DNA of 64,000 nt from Acidovorax sp. A1169 (GCF_030704685.1 NZ_JAUZDX010000007.1:124001-188000); one strand, 5' to 3'; counted from the first letter of the stretch, positions 19,402-28,388 are shown. The notes: generated from the sequence alone by a model not told the origin. Program-made: numbers and translations.

Positions 19402-20565
19402 ATGGCCACCCAACGACTCGGACTCATCATGCACGGCGTTACCGGCCGCATGGGCATGAACCAGCATTTGATCCGCTCCATCTGCGCCATCCGCGCGCAG
19501 GGTGGCGTCGTGCTTTCCAACGGCAACCGCGTGATGCCCGACCCCATACTGATCGGCCGCAACGCCGAAAAGATGGAGGCGCTGGCCAAGGCCCATGGCA
19601 TCGCCCGTTGGGGCACCGACCTCGATGCCGCGCTGGCCAACCCCGAGGACACGGTGTTCTTCGACGCCGGCACCACGCAGATGCGCCCCACCCTGTTAGC
19701 CAAGGCCATCCGTGCGGGCAAGCACGTGTACTGCGAAAAGCCCATCGCCACCAACCTGAACGAGGCGGTGGAGATCGCGCGCCTGGCCTCGGGCTCAGGC
19801 CTCAAGCACGGCGCGGTGCAGGACAAGCTGTTCCTGCCCGGCCTTCGCAAGCTCGACATGCTGCGCCGCGCGGGCTTCTTCGGCCGCATGCTCAGCGTGC
19901 GCCTGGAGTTCGGTTACTGGGTGTTCGAGGGCGACCTGCAGCCCATACAGCGCCCGAGCTGGAACTACCGCACCGAGGACGGCGGCGGCATGATCCTGGA
20001 CATGATGTGCCACTGGCGCTACGTGCTGGACAACCTTTTCGGTGAGGTGAAGTCGGTCTCGTGCATCGGCGCAACCCACATCCCGCAGCGCTGGGACGAG
20101 GCCGGCCAGCCGTACAAGGCCACCGCCGACGACGCGGCCTACGCTACCTGCGAGCTCACGGGCCACAACGGCGAGCCGGTGATCGCGCAGCTCAACATGA
20201 GCTGGGCCACGCGCGTGCGCCGCGACGACCTGGTCACCTTCCACGTGGACGGTACCGACGGCTCGGCCGTCGCCGGCCTGTCGAGCTGCCGCGCGCAAAG
20301 CCGCGTGGCCACGCCGCGCCCGGTGTGGAACCCCGACGAGAAGCAGACCATGAACTTCTTCGACCAGTGGCAGGAGATTCCCGATTCGCAGGTCTACGAC
20401 AACGGCTTCAAGATCCAGTGGGAGCACTTCATCCGCCACGTGGTGGAGGATGCGCCTTACACGTGGACCTTGCCCGAGGGCGCCAAGGGCGTGCAGCTGG
20501 TGGAGGCGGCCTTGGAAAGCTGGAAGGAACGCCGCTGGGTGGACGTGACGCCCCTCAAAGCCTGA
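19402..20565 (+). CDS. Gfo/Idh/MocA family oxidoreductase
   Basis: A 387-residue NAD(P)-dependent dehydrogenase. The Rossmann start is degenerate (LIMHGVTGRMGMNQHL). The family signature CEKPIATNLNEAVEIA, containing the catalytic EKP lysine, is at about residues 113-127. The C-terminal alpha/beta domain includes GMILDMMCHWRYVLDNLFG, with a His in the usual position for the active-site histidine of sugar or inositol dehydrogenases. It probably oxidises or reduces a carbohydrate-type hydroxyl. It is second in the Bug/DUF993 operon, about 105 bp after the Bug gene and 38 bp before the DUF993 gene. Substrate unknown. Confidence 0.9.
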   Translation: MATQRLGLIMHGVTGRMGMNQHLIRSICAIRAQGGVVLSNGNRVMPDPILIGRNAEKMEALAKAHGIARWGTDLDAALANPEDTVFFDAGTTQMRPTLLAKAIRAGKHVYCEKPIATNLNEAVEIARLASGSGLKHGAVQDKLFLPGLRKLDMLRRAGFFGRMLSVRLEFGYWVFEGDLQPIQRPSWNYRTEDGGGMILDMMCHWRYVLDNLFGEVKSVSCIGATHIPQRWDEAGQPYKATADDAAYATCELTGHNGEPVIAQLNMSWATRVRRDDLVTFHVDGTDGSAVAGLSSCRAQSRVATPRPVWNPDEKQTMNFFDQWQEIPDSQVYDNGFKIQWEHFIRHVVEDAPYTWTLPEGAKGVQLVEAALESWKERRWVDVTPLKA

Positions 20566-20602
20566 CAGCCAGCTCCTTTTCACTCCACATCCCGAGTTCA
20601 CC

Positions 20603-21814
20603 ATGGCCCTTCGCCTTTCCCTGCCCACGGCCGATGGCCGCATCAGCCCCTACACCCTGCAGGGCCGCACGCCGGTCGTGCCGCAGCAGGGTGCGGTGTT
20701 CAACCGCATCGCCTACTCGGCCGCCCACGTGGTGGCGAATCCGCTGGCCGCCATCGACCCGTGGCTGCAGTGCGCCGTGGACTGGGACGCCACCATCGCC
20801 TACCGCCAGCGCTTGTGGTCGCTGGGCCTGGGCGTGGCCGAGGCCATGGACACCGCGCAGCGCGGCATGGGGCTGGACTGGTCCACCTCGCTGGAGCTGA
20901 TCCGCCGCTCGCTCGACGCGGCGCGCGGCTTCGGGCCCGGTGCGCTCGTGGCCTCGGGCTGCGGCACGGACCACCTGGTGCTGGAGGATGTGAAGTCGGT
21001 GGACGATGTGATCCGCGGCTACGAGGAGCAGATGGAAGCCATCGAAAAGCTCGGCGGCAAGCTCATCGTGATGGCCAGCCGCGCGCTGGCCCGCGTGGCG
21101 CAAAGCCCCGCCGACTACGAGCAGGTGTACGACCGCATCCTGTCGCAGGCACGCCAGCCCGTGGTGCTGCACTGGCTGGGCGACATGTTCGACCCGGCTC
21201 TCGCGGGCTACTGGGGTTCGCGCGATGTGGATGCGGCCATGGACACAGCGCTGTCCGTGATCGCCGCGCACCCGGACAAGGTGGACGGCATCAAGATCTC
21301 GCTGCTCGACAAGGACAAGGAAATCGCCATGCGCCGCCGCCTGCCCGCCACGGGCGGCACCGACGGCCAGGGCGTGCGCATGTACACCGGCGACGACTTC
21401 AACTACGCCGAGCTGATTGCGGGCGATGGCGCAGGCGGCACGCCGCGCCAGGGCCAGAGCGATGCGCTGCTGGGCATCTTCGACGCCATCGCGCCGGCGG
21501 CGAGTGCCGCACTGGCCGCCCTGGCCGCGGGCGACACGGCGCGCTTTCACGCCATCCTGGGGCCCACGGTGCCGCTGTCGCGCCACATCTTCGCGGCACC
21601 CACACGCTTTTACAAGACGGGCGTGGTCTTCATGGCCTGGCTCAACGGGCACCAGGGCCACTTCACCATGGTGGGCGGGCAGCAGAGCACGCGCTCGCTG
21701 GTGCACTTTGCTGAGCTGCTGCGCCTGGCCGACCAGGCCGACCTGCTGGAGCAGCCTGAACTGGCCGTGCAGCGCATGGGCCATCTGCTGGCATTGCACG
21801 GCGTGAGCGCCTGA
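20603..21814 (+). CDS. DUF993 family protein (aldolase-like TIM barrel)
   Basis: A 403-residue protein matching DUF993: it begins LPTADGRISPYTLQGRTPV, continues FNRIAYSAAHVVANPLA, and includes VLHWLGDMFDPALAGYWGS and VDGIKISLLDKDKE, where a lysine sits where Schiff-base aldolases place theirs. Members are annotated as dihydrodipicolinate synthase-like and are found beside Gfo/Idh/MocA dehydrogenases and sugar isomerases. A retro-aldol step on a keto-sugar is a plausible but unproven role. It is flanked by an oxidoreductase (38 bp upstream) and an isomerase (5 bp downstream) in the same operon. Confidence 0.85.
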   Translation: MALRLSLPTADGRISPYTLQGRTPVVPQQGAVFNRIAYSAAHVVANPLAAIDPWLQCAVDWDATIAYRQRLWSLGLGVAEAMDTAQRGMGLDWSTSLELIRRSLDAARGFGPGALVASGCGTDHLVLEDVKSVDDVIRGYEEQMEAIEKLGGKLIVMASRALARVAQSPADYEQVYDRILSQARQPVVLHWLGDMFDPALAGYWGSRDVDAAMDTALSVIAAHPDKVDGIKISLLDKDKEIAMRRRLPATGGTDGQGVRMYTGDDFNYAELIAGDGAGGTPRQGQSDALLGIFDAIAPAASAALAALAAGDTARFHAILGPTVPLSRHIFAAPTRFYKTGVVFMAWLNGHQGHFTMVGGQQSTRSLVHFAELLRLADQADLLEQPELAVQRMGHLLALHGVSA

Positions 21815-21819
21815 CCACC

Positions 21820-22698
21820 ATGCGCGACTTTTCCCAAGACCACCGCTGGCTGTCGATCAACACCGCCACCGTGCGCAAACAGCAGGGGGCCGAGGTGCCG
21901 CTGGCGCGCATCATCGACCAGTGCGCACAGCGTGGCATCCGCGCCATCAGCCCCTGGCGCGACCAGGTGGCCACGGCCGGCCTGGACGCCACCGCGCGCC
22001 AGCTGCGCGCCCACGGCATGGCGCTGTCGGGCTATTGCCGCGGCGGCTTCTACCCGGCGGCCGATGCCGCTGGCCTGCGCGCTGCGCTCGACGACAACCG
22101 CCGCGCCATCGATGAAGCCAAAACGCTCGATGCCGCCTGCCTGGTGCTGGTGGTGGGCGCCCTGCCCGGCGCGCTGGACGGCACGCCGCACTACACCGAC
22201 CTCGCCCGCGCACGCGGCGAGGTGTTCGACGGCATCGCCGCATCGCTCGACTACGCGCGCCAGGTGGGCATGCCCCTGGCCATCGAGCCGCTGCACCCCA
22301 TGCAGGCGGCCGACCGCGCCTGCATCAACACGCTGGAGCAGGCACTGGACATCTGCGATGTGCTCGATGCGCAGAAGACGGGGGCACTGGGCGTGGCCCT
22401 GGATGTGTACCACGTGTGGTGGGACCCCAAGCTGGCCCAGCAGATCGCCCGCGCTGGCAGGGAGCGCCTGCTGGCCTACCACGTCTGCGACTGGCGCCTG
22501 CCCACGCGCGACCTGCTCAGCGACCGGGGCATGATGGGCGACGGCGTGATTGAACTGAAGAAGATCCGCCAGTGGGTCGAGGCCGCAGGCTTTGCGGGCT
22601 ATGCCGAGGTGGAGATCTTCTCGGCGCTGGACTGGTGGCAGCGCACGGGCGAGGAGACGCTGGACACCTGCATCGCGCGCCACCGCACGGTGGTCTGA
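21820..22698 (+). CDS. Sugar phosphate isomerase/epimerase family protein (xylose isomerase-like TIM barrel)
   Basis: A 292-residue AP-endonuclease-2-like TIM barrel. Metal-site residues expected for the family are visible: MPLAIEPLHPMQAADRACINTL (Glu), LGVALDVYHVWWDPKL (Asp/His), AYHVCDWRLPTRDL (His/Asp) and GYAEVEIFSA (final Glu). Such proteins are isomerases, epimerases or dehydratases on keto-sugars (IolE/IolI-like). It starts 5 bp after DUF993 and is the last gene of the operon. The MFS transporter that follows is on the opposite strand, only 31 bp away. Confidence 0.9.
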   Translation: MRDFSQDHRWLSINTATVRKQQGAEVPLARIIDQCAQRGIRAISPWRDQVATAGLDATARQLRAHGMALSGYCRGGFYPAADAAGLRAALDDNRRAIDEAKTLDAACLVLVVGALPGALDGTPHYTDLARARGEVFDGIAASLDYARQVGMPLAIEPLHPMQAADRACINTLEQALDICDVLDAQKTGALGVALDVYHVWWDPKLAQQIARAGRERLLAYHVCDWRLPTRDLLSDRGMMGDGVIELKKIRQWVEAAGFAGYAEVEIFSALDWWQRTGEETLDTCIARHRTVV

Positions 22699-22729
22699 CG
22701 CGCAACAGCCGCCACCGATCACCCCGGCG

Positions 22730-23977
22730 TCAGGCGGCCACGGGTGCCAGGGTGCGCCGCACGCGGCGCACATTGAAGGCACTGGCGATCAGCACACCCT
22801 GCACCACGGCCAGGCCCAGCAGCACGGCGGTAAAGCGCCCCTGGTCCAGCAGCACGCCGAACAGCAGCGGCGACAGCGCCTGGCCGATGTCCAGGCCCGA
22901 GTACACGATGCCGTAGACACGGCCCGTGGAGCCCTCGGGCGTGGAGCGCTTGACCAGCAGGTCGCGCGAGGGGCCGGCGATGCCGGCACAGAAACCCATC
23001 ACACCGAACATCACGGGCACCAGGGCGCCGGGCGGGTGCGCCAGGGCCAGGGCCACCGCCACGCAGGCGGCCAGGCCGAAGCCCACGCCCACGATGCGCT
23101 CGCAGCGGCTCGGGTCGGCCGCGAGGAAGCCGCCGAGCACCATGCCACCCGCACTGGCCACCATGTAGACCGTGAGGCACATGGCCGCCAGCGCCACGGG
23201 CACGGCGTGCAGCTGGCGCGCGGCCTCGGGCGCGAAGGCCTGCACCACGTTGAGCGAGACGGCGTAGAAGAAGAAGAACGCAAAGCACATCCACACGGCG
23301 GGGATGCGCAGAAAGGCGAAGATGCCTTGCGCTGGCACGCCGGTCGCGCCGACCTTGGCAGCTGGTGGCAGGGCCGGCAGTTCGAGGTGGCGGCGGTTGA
23401 ACAGCAGCACCAGCAGCACGGCAAACGCCAGCACACCGGCACAGACCAGCGCCACGCGCCACGAGAAAGCGATCGCCAGCGGCACCAGCATGGCCGGCGC
23501 CAGCGCCCAGCCCAGGCTGCCGGTGATGCCGTGCACGCTGTAGGCATGGCCCAGGCGCGGTGCGCTCACGCGCCGGTTCAGCAGCGTGTAGTCCACCGGG
23601 TGGAACACGCCGTTGCCGATGCCCGCGAGCACCGAGAACGCAGCCAGCATGCCGTAGCTGGTGCTGGCCGCGAAGCCGAACGCGGCCAGGCCCAGCAAGG
23701 TCAGCCCTCCGAACAGGATGGGCCTCGGGCCGAAGCGGTCCACCACGAAGCCCGAGCCCGCCTGCACGGCGCACGAGACCACGAAGAAGATGGTCATGAG
23801 GAAGCCGAGCTCGGTGTAGCCGACCTGGAAGGCATCCTTGAGCCACGGGAACAGGGGCGCCAGCAGGAGCTGGCTGTAGTGGCTGATGAGGTGGGCGATG
23901 CCCACGAGGCCGATGACCCCGGCGTCGGCACGCAGGGGGACGGCAGCAGCGGGGCTGGTGGGGTTTGCGGAGGTCAT
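22730..23977 (-). CDS. Major facilitator superfamily transporter
   Basis: A 415-residue inner-membrane transporter with about 12 hydrophobic segments. The loop 2-3 motif is degenerate, SGFVVDRFGPRPILFGG (about residues 73-89), and the inter-domain loop carries FNRRHLELPAL. The family resembles FsrA/fosmidomycin-type or nitrate-like MFS carriers (GNGVFHPVDYTLLNRRV is typical of the Fsr group). It is divergent from an AraC regulator with a 104-bp shared promoter region, which probably controls it. It converges on the sugar-isomerase operon. Substrate is unknown; drug efflux or metabolite export are both possible. Confidence 0.88.
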   Translation of the reverse strand: MTSANPTSPAAAVPLRADAGVIGLVGIAHLISHYSQLLLAPLFPWLKDAFQVGYTELGFLMTIFFVVSCAVQAGSGFVVDRFGPRPILFGGLTLLGLAAFGFAASTSYGMLAAFSVLAGIGNGVFHPVDYTLLNRRVSAPRLGHAYSVHGITGSLGWALAPAMLVPLAIAFSWRVALVCAGVLAFAVLLVLLFNRRHLELPALPPAAKVGATGVPAQGIFAFLRIPAVWMCFAFFFFYAVSLNVVQAFAPEAARQLHAVPVALAAMCLTVYMVASAGGMVLGGFLAADPSRCERIVGVGFGLAACVAVALALAHPPGALVPVMFGVMGFCAGIAGPSRDLLVKRSTPEGSTGRVYGIVYSGLDIGQALSPLLFGVLLDQGRFTAVLLGLAVVQGVLIASAFNVRRVRRTLAPVAA

Positions 23978-24081
23978 GGCGGCATCGTAGTATTGCGCCT
24001 GGATTTCTGGAATGCGACGGAAAGACAGCTTTCGGCGAATTTGCGCCAACAGCGTATACAAAACAAAGCACGGAGCCCCCG

Positions 24082-24918
24082 ATGGCACGCACCAGCCAGG
24101 TTGCCCCGCTCGGTGACATGGACCCTTTCGCGCCCAACCCCGCACACCCGGTGCGGGTGCGTGCGCGCAACATGCCGGCCGACACGCATTTCGAGCCGCA
24201 CCGCCACGCCTGGGGGCAGTTGGCCTACTGCGCCAGCGGCGTGATCCAGGTGAGCGTGGTGGCCCCGGTCGCACCGACTGCCTACATCGTGCCGCCCTCG
24301 CGCGCGGTGTGGATCGCCCCTGGCGCGCTGCACGCCATCGCCGTGCTGGAGGCGGCGGCCTTCCGCACCCTGTACATCGACCCCAGCGTGGTGCCTGCCG
24401 ATGGTGCGGTCTGCCGCGTGATGGCCGTGACTCCGCTGCTGCGCGAGCTGGTGTCGGCGCTGGACCCCGTGGGCGGCACGCCGCCCGGCCCCGCGCGCGA
24501 GGCAGCCCTGACCGCGCTGGTGCTGGGGGAAATCGGCGACGCCGAAAGCCTGGCCCTGGGCGTGCCCCTGCCCGGGCCCGACAGCGACAAGCGCCTGCGC
24601 GCCCTGTGCAACGCCGTGCTGGAGGCGCCCGGCCGCCACGCCACGCTGCACGATTGGGCCACCGACAGCGGCGCCAGCGAACGCACCCTGACCCGGCTGT
24701 TCCACGCGCAGTTCGGCATGGGTTTTGCGCAATGGCGCAAGCAGGCGGTGCTGGCCCATGCCCTGCCCCGCCTGGCGCGCGGTGAATCGGTGGGCCAGGT
24801 GGCCGCCTCGAGTGGCTACGCGAGCGAAAGCGCATTCTCTGCCATGTTCAAGGCAGCCATGGGGCAGCCGCCGAGCTGGTTCATCGGCAGGAACGATGCC
24901 CATGCCCCTTCCGCGTAA
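24082..24918 (+). CDS. AraC family transcriptional regulator (cupin N-terminal domain)
   Basis: A 278-residue regulator. The N-terminal cupin sensor includes HFEPHRHAWGQLAYCASGVIQV and PPSRAVWIAPGALHAI. The C-terminal double HTH includes SERTLTRLFHAQFGMGFAQWRKQ and GQVAASSGYASESAFSAMFKAAMGQPP. The layout matches the group that represses or activates an adjacent MFS exporter. It is divergent from the MFS gene at 23977, and the 104-bp gap is AT-richer than its surroundings. The ATG at 24082 follows GGAG. The next gene downstream is unrelated. Confidence 0.92.
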   Translation: MARTSQVAPLGDMDPFAPNPAHPVRVRARNMPADTHFEPHRHAWGQLAYCASGVIQVSVVAPVAPTAYIVPPSRAVWIAPGALHAIAVLEAAAFRTLYIDPSVVPADGAVCRVMAVTPLLRELVSALDPVGGTPPGPAREAALTALVLGEIGDAESLALGVPLPGPDSDKRLRALCNAVLEAPGRHATLHDWATDSGASERTLTRLFHAQFGMGFAQWRKQAVLAHALPRLARGESVGQVAASSGYASESAFSAMFKAAMGQPPSWFIGRNDAHAPSA

Positions 24919-25056
24919 GTTGCCAGCCGTGCGTCATGCGTTCGCGGCAACCGCCAGGTTACTTTCTGCAACCGCTCAAGCAGCAGGAGCGATTGAGCAA
25001 GCCCGGTGCGGCGATACTGGCAACCTGCAACACAAGGTTTCGGGGGAGAGGGAAGC

Positions 25057-25650
25057 ATGGTTCGACAGCTGTTCATTGCCACCGCCTGTCTGGCGCTGGC
25101 GGCCCCGGTCTGGGCCATCAACAAGTGCACAGGGCCGGATGGCAAGGTGTCCTTCCAGGACGCGCCTTGCGCGGGCAGCGGCAAGGGCGAGAAGGTCGAG
25201 GTGCGGCTGTCGAGCAGCGGCATAGGCACCGCCGCGCCCGCTGCCGGCGCCGCAGCCCCTGCGGCCAGCCCGGCCTCGGGTGCATCGGCAGCGGCGCCCG
25301 CTGCAGGTGCCGCATCCGCCCCTGCCGCACCGGCTGCCGCCACGCCACCGGCCCCACGCAAGGAAGGCGCCTTCGGCGAGACCTGGCGCCGCAAGACCGA
25401 CCTGGAGCAGCGCCTGATCCGCGAAGCGCGCGGCGCACTCCAGGCCCACCAGCAGCGCTGCGCGGCCGAGCAGCGCGACCGGGCTGCCCGCCGTACCCAG
25501 GCACGCACCAACGCCGTCGTGGCGACGTCCGAGCAGGCCATCGCGTCCGAAATGCAGGCCGCGGCGGCCGCCTGCGAGCTGCGCTCGCGCGAGTTGCAGG
25601 CCAACGTGGATGCGCTGGAGAAGGAACTCCGGGAGCTGAGCAAGAAGTAG
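25057..25650 (+). CDS. DUF4124 domain-containing exported protein with Ala-rich linker and coiled coil
   Basis: A 197-residue periplasmic protein. The signal peptide is MVRQLFIATACLALAAPVWA. It is followed by a DUF4124 unit (INKCTGPDGKVSFQDAPC), two cysteines that could pair, and then an Ala/Pro-rich low-complexity linker (about residues 60-100). The C terminus is a long charged helix, probably coiled coil, rich in Arg, Gln and Ala. DUF4124 occurs in many betaproteobacterial envelope proteins of unknown role. A strong GGGGGAGAGGG ribosome site precedes the ATG. No operon partner is evident. Confidence 0.8.
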   Translation: MVRQLFIATACLALAAPVWAINKCTGPDGKVSFQDAPCAGSGKGEKVEVRLSSSGIGTAAPAAGAAAPAASPASGASAAAPAAGAASAPAAPAAATPPAPRKEGAFGETWRRKTDLEQRLIREARGALQAHQQRCAAEQRDRAARRTQARTNAVVATSEQAIASEMQAAAAACELRSRELQANVDALEKELRELSKK

Positions 25651-25681
25651 GTTCGGCGCACTGGCCAGCGCCACTGCCTGC

Positions 25682-26119
25682 CTATCGCTTGGCAGCCAGC
25701 CCCTCGGGCCAGAAAGCCGCCCGGATGTCCGGCGCACAGTACGGCACGGCGATCACAGCGCCCCACAGGGCACTTCCCAACGCAAAGGATCCGTTGGCCA
25801 AGCCCGACTGCACCGTGGGCCCACCGAACACCAGCAGGACACACATCGCCAGGCCCGACCACAGCGCGAAGCCAGGCGCCCAGGGGCGAAACCGCAGCAG
25901 GCCGTAGATGCTGGCCAGCGTGGCGACCACGGCCGCCAGCATCCCCGACACCAGCGCCGGCGTGATGGCCGGCTCCTGGTCTTCCTCCTGGTAGCTTTGG
26001 AAAGCATCCCTCAAGCCCAGGGGCACCAGTTCAGGCAGCAGGAGCCGCTCGGTGACCTCGGCCAATATGGGAAGCACCACGGACGCGATGACCAGCCAGC
26101 GGTAGTTTGTCGTGTCCAA
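25682..26119 (-). CDS. Hypothetical membrane protein
   Basis: A 145-residue protein with about four hydrophobic segments: WLVIASVVLPILAEV, ALVSGMLAAVVATLASIYGLL, FALWSGLAMCVLLVFG, and a C-terminal ALWGAVIAVPY. An acidic loop (YQEEDQEPA) sits between segments one and two. I do not recognise the family. It lies 21 bp downstream of the tautomerase gene on the same strand and may be co-transcribed with it. Coding is supported by frame and composition, not by a domain. Confidence 0.65.
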   Translation of the reverse strand: MDTTNYRWLVIASVVLPILAEVTERLLLPELVPLGLRDAFQSYQEEDQEPAITPALVSGMLAAVVATLASIYGLLRFRPWAPGFALWSGLAMCVLLVFGGPTVQSGLANGSFALGSALWGAVIAVPYCAPDIRAAFWPEGLAAKR

Positions 26120-26140
26120 AAAAACCCTTTGTCTGTGTGT

Positions 26141-26548
26141 TCAACCCGGCGCTCCCACCTGCTGCACCAGCGCCATGGCAAAGCGCCCGTGTGCCACGGA
26201 CCAGTCGGAATAGTCGTTCTCGTGCATGAAGATGAACACGTCGGCCGGGGCCACGTGCGCCATCTCCTGCAGGTTGCTGGCAATCGCAGCATACAGTGCC
26301 CGCTTCATCGCATCGCTGCGCCCGCGCCGCAGGGTGATCTCGACGACGACCACCGCGTCCGACCGGGCCACGCCGTTGAAGCTGCGGCTGAAGGCGAACT
26401 GCCCCGGCGCATAGCCGGTGACCATGTTGAACAGCTCGTCCTCGGGCATGCCGATGCCCTCGACCAACGCCTGGTGGATGGCCTGGACGATGGCCTCGCG
26501 TTCCGCAGCGGGGGTGGCTTCGGGCAGATGGGTGTGGATGAAGGGCAT
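26141..26548 (-). CDS. Tautomerase family protein
   Basis: A 135-residue member of the tautomerase superfamily (longer than 4-oxalocrotonate tautomerase, about the MIF/CHMI size). The chain begins MPFIHTHLPE, so cleavage of Met would expose the catalytic Pro1. The conserved beta strand VVVVEITLRRGRS (about residues 70-82) and the arginine-rich centre fit the family. It probably isomerises enol/keto acids from aromatic or amino-acid breakdown. A LysR gene is divergent 138 bp away and is a candidate regulator. Confidence 0.82.
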   Translation of the reverse strand: MPFIHTHLPEATPAAEREAIVQAIHQALVEGIGMPEDELFNMVTGYAPGQFAFSRSFNGVARSDAVVVVEITLRRGRSDAMKRALYAAIASNLQEMAHVAPADVFIFMHENDYSDWSVAHGRFAMALVQQVGAPG

Positions 26549-26686
26549 GCTGTATGTTCCTGGCAGTCAAAATGGGCCCGCAGCACGGTGGGATCGTGCG
26601 CCGGAAGAACCCAAATTCTTGCGGTTGACGCCCTGGTAGAAAAGCGATTTATGCTCCGGCCCTATGTGCATCTGCATCACATAGCC

Positions 26687-27604
26687 ATGAAACACCGCCT
26701 GCCCCCGCTCGCTGCCCTGCGCGCCTTCGAAGCCGCTGCCCGCCTGGGCCGCATGACGGCCGCGGCCGATGAGCTGTCGGTATCGCCCGGCGCTATCAGC
26801 CGCCAGGTGCGCCAGCTCGAAGACCACCTGGGCCTGGCGCTGTTCGACGGGACCAAGGCCCGCCCCACGCTGACGGCCGCGGCGCGCACGCTGCAGCCGG
26901 TGCTGACCCACGCCTTCCAGCAGATCGAGGACACGGTGCGCGCCCTGGGCGACGCCCACCACGGCCCGCTGGACGTGGCCTGCTTCAGCACCTTCACCGT
27001 CAAGTGGCTGATCCCGCGGCTGTTCGACTTCCACGCGCAGCACCCCGGCATCGAGGTGCGGCTGCGCACCACCGACACGGGCACCGATGCGGCGCGCGAG
27101 GGCTGCGACCTGCTCATCACCGCCGAGGACGCGGGCACGCCACGCGATGGCGCCACCACCCTGCCCCTGTTCGCCGAGCGCCTGGGGCCGGTGCTGGCCC
27201 CGGCGCTGGCCGCGCGCACCGGCATGCCGCGCACGCCTGCCGACCTGGCCGGCCAGCCCCTGCTGCACACGCGCACGCGGCGCAACGCCTGGGCAATGTG
27301 GGCAGCATCGTCGGGCACGGCGCTGCCCGCCGCGGCCACCGCCCAGGGCCCGGTGTACGAGCACTACTACTTCACGCTGGAGGCGGCAGTGCGAGGCCTG
27401 GGCATCGCCGTCGCGCCCTGGCACCTGGTGATGGACGACGTGCAGGCCGGCCGGCTGGTGGCGCCGCTGGGATTCGCCGTGTCGGGCTACGACTACCTGG
27501 CGCTGCGGCGCAGCGGGGCCGCGCACCCGCGGCTCGATGTGTTCTGCGCTTGGCTGGTGGCGCAGGCGCGCGCGATGGCACCGCCCTTCACCATGCAGGC
27601 TTGA
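26687..27604 (+). CDS. LysR family transcriptional regulator (GcvA-like)
   Basis: A 305-residue LTTR. The N-terminal HTH is unusually clear (PPLAALRAFEAAARLGRMTAAADELSVS, then PGAISRQVRQLEDHLGLALF). The C-terminal effector domain has the GcvA/AmpR-type pattern DVACFSTFTVKWLIPRLFDF and YYFTLEAAVRGLGIAVAPWHLV. The start MKHRLPPL at 26687 is typical of the subgroup; ATG 26651 would add a non-homologous extension. It is divergent from the tautomerase gene and is its probable regulator. It ends just before the palindromic repeat element at 27626. Confidence 0.92.
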   Translation: MKHRLPPLAALRAFEAAARLGRMTAAADELSVSPGAISRQVRQLEDHLGLALFDGTKARPTLTAAARTLQPVLTHAFQQIEDTVRALGDAHHGPLDVACFSTFTVKWLIPRLFDFHAQHPGIEVRLRTTDTGTDAAREGCDLLITAEDAGTPRDGATTLPLFAERLGPVLAPALAARTGMPRTPADLAGQPLLHTRTRRNAWAMWAASSGTALPAAATAQGPVYEHYYFTLEAAVRGLGIAVAPWHLVMDDVQAGRLVAPLGFAVSGYDYLALRRSGAAHPRLDVFCAWLVAQARAMAPPFTMQA

Positions 27605-27625
27605 GGGCGACGCCGGTCCCAGGCG

Positions 27626-27734
27626 TCATACGGATTTGCATTCGACCGTGTAACTAGGCGGGAAGGCGCAGACAGTGCTGTAGCACGGCAAGCCGAACCA
27701 ACGACGTTAGACGGTTGAAGGCGAATCCGTATCA
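27626..27734. repeat. 109-bp palindromic intergenic repeat (MITE/REP-like), between convergent genes
   Basis: The ends 27626-27649 and 27711-27734 are inverted copies (about 20 of 24 match; core ATACGGATT and TTC-ACCGT). The interior has further dyad symmetry around TGCTGTAGCA. The right end supplies the TGA stop of the kinase gene. From general knowledge, elements of this look are dispersed in Acidovorax/Delftia-type genomes, but only one copy is in this window. It may act as a bidirectional transcription terminator for the convergent LysR and kinase genes. Confidence 0.65.
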
Positions 27735-28373
27735 GTCATCCCAGCGGAACAGCATGTGGGCGCGGGGCCTGGTGGTCTCGATCAGGCGCGCGTTGGGCTC
27801 ATCGGTGCGGCTGACCCATGCCAGCGCATCCTCGCGGCTACGGCCGTACTCCTCGTGGCGCTGGGTCAGGCGGCGGGTGCGCAGGCCGTCGTCGACATCG
27901 ACGTACCAGACTTCGTCCAGCAGCCCGGCAACGCCTGCCCAATGGCCGCTGTCTAGCATCAGGTAGTTGCCTTCGGTAATGACGAGCCGGGTCTGCGGCT
28001 CCACGGCGATGGCGCCTGCGATGGGCTCTTCGATCTCGCGCCGGAACTCCGGTGCATAGACGACTTCGCCGGGCTGCTGCGCCCGCAGGCGCCGCAGCAT
28101 GGCGGCATAGCCTGCGCTGTCGAAGGTGTCGGGAGCCCCTTTGCGATCCGCACGGCCCAGCCGTTGAAGTTCCACATTGGCCAGGTGGTAGCCATCCATG
28201 GGAACCACCTGCGACACATCGGCGAAAGCCTGCTGCAAGGCCATGGCCAGCAGGGATTTTCCGGCGCCTGGTGGCCCGACCAGCCCGAGCAGCTTGCGTT
28301 GGCCGTCCTGCAGGAGTTCACGCACGCGCGCCAGGTGGCAGGGCGGAACAGAGGGAAGTGTGCGGGTCGTCAT
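27732..28373 (-). CDS. P-loop nucleoside/sugar kinase (uridine kinase/phosphoribulokinase-like, FrcK type)
   Basis: A 213-residue P-loop kinase. Walker A is GPPGAGKS (about residues 33-40). A substrate motif PMDGYHLANVEL follows (about 58-69), as in the uridine kinase/PanK/FrcK group, and then TEGNYLMLD. Such kinases accompany fructose or ribose ABC importers and phosphorylate the imported sugar or an analogue. It lies 15 bp after the ABC ATPase gene, the last of a four-gene importer operon. The stop codon overlaps the end of the palindromic repeat. Confidence 0.85.
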   Translation of the reverse strand: MTTRTLPSVPPCHLARVRELLQDGQRKLLGLVGPPGAGKSLLAMALQQAFADVSQVVPMDGYHLANVELQRLGRADRKGAPDTFDSAGYAAMLRRLRAQQPGEVVYAPEFRREIEEPIAGAIAVEPQTRLVITEGNYLMLDSGHWAGVAGLLDEVWYVDVDDGLRTRRLTQRHEEYGRSREDALAWVSRTDEPNARLIETTRPRAHMLFRWDD

Positions 28374-28388
28374 GCGTTCATGGACTCT

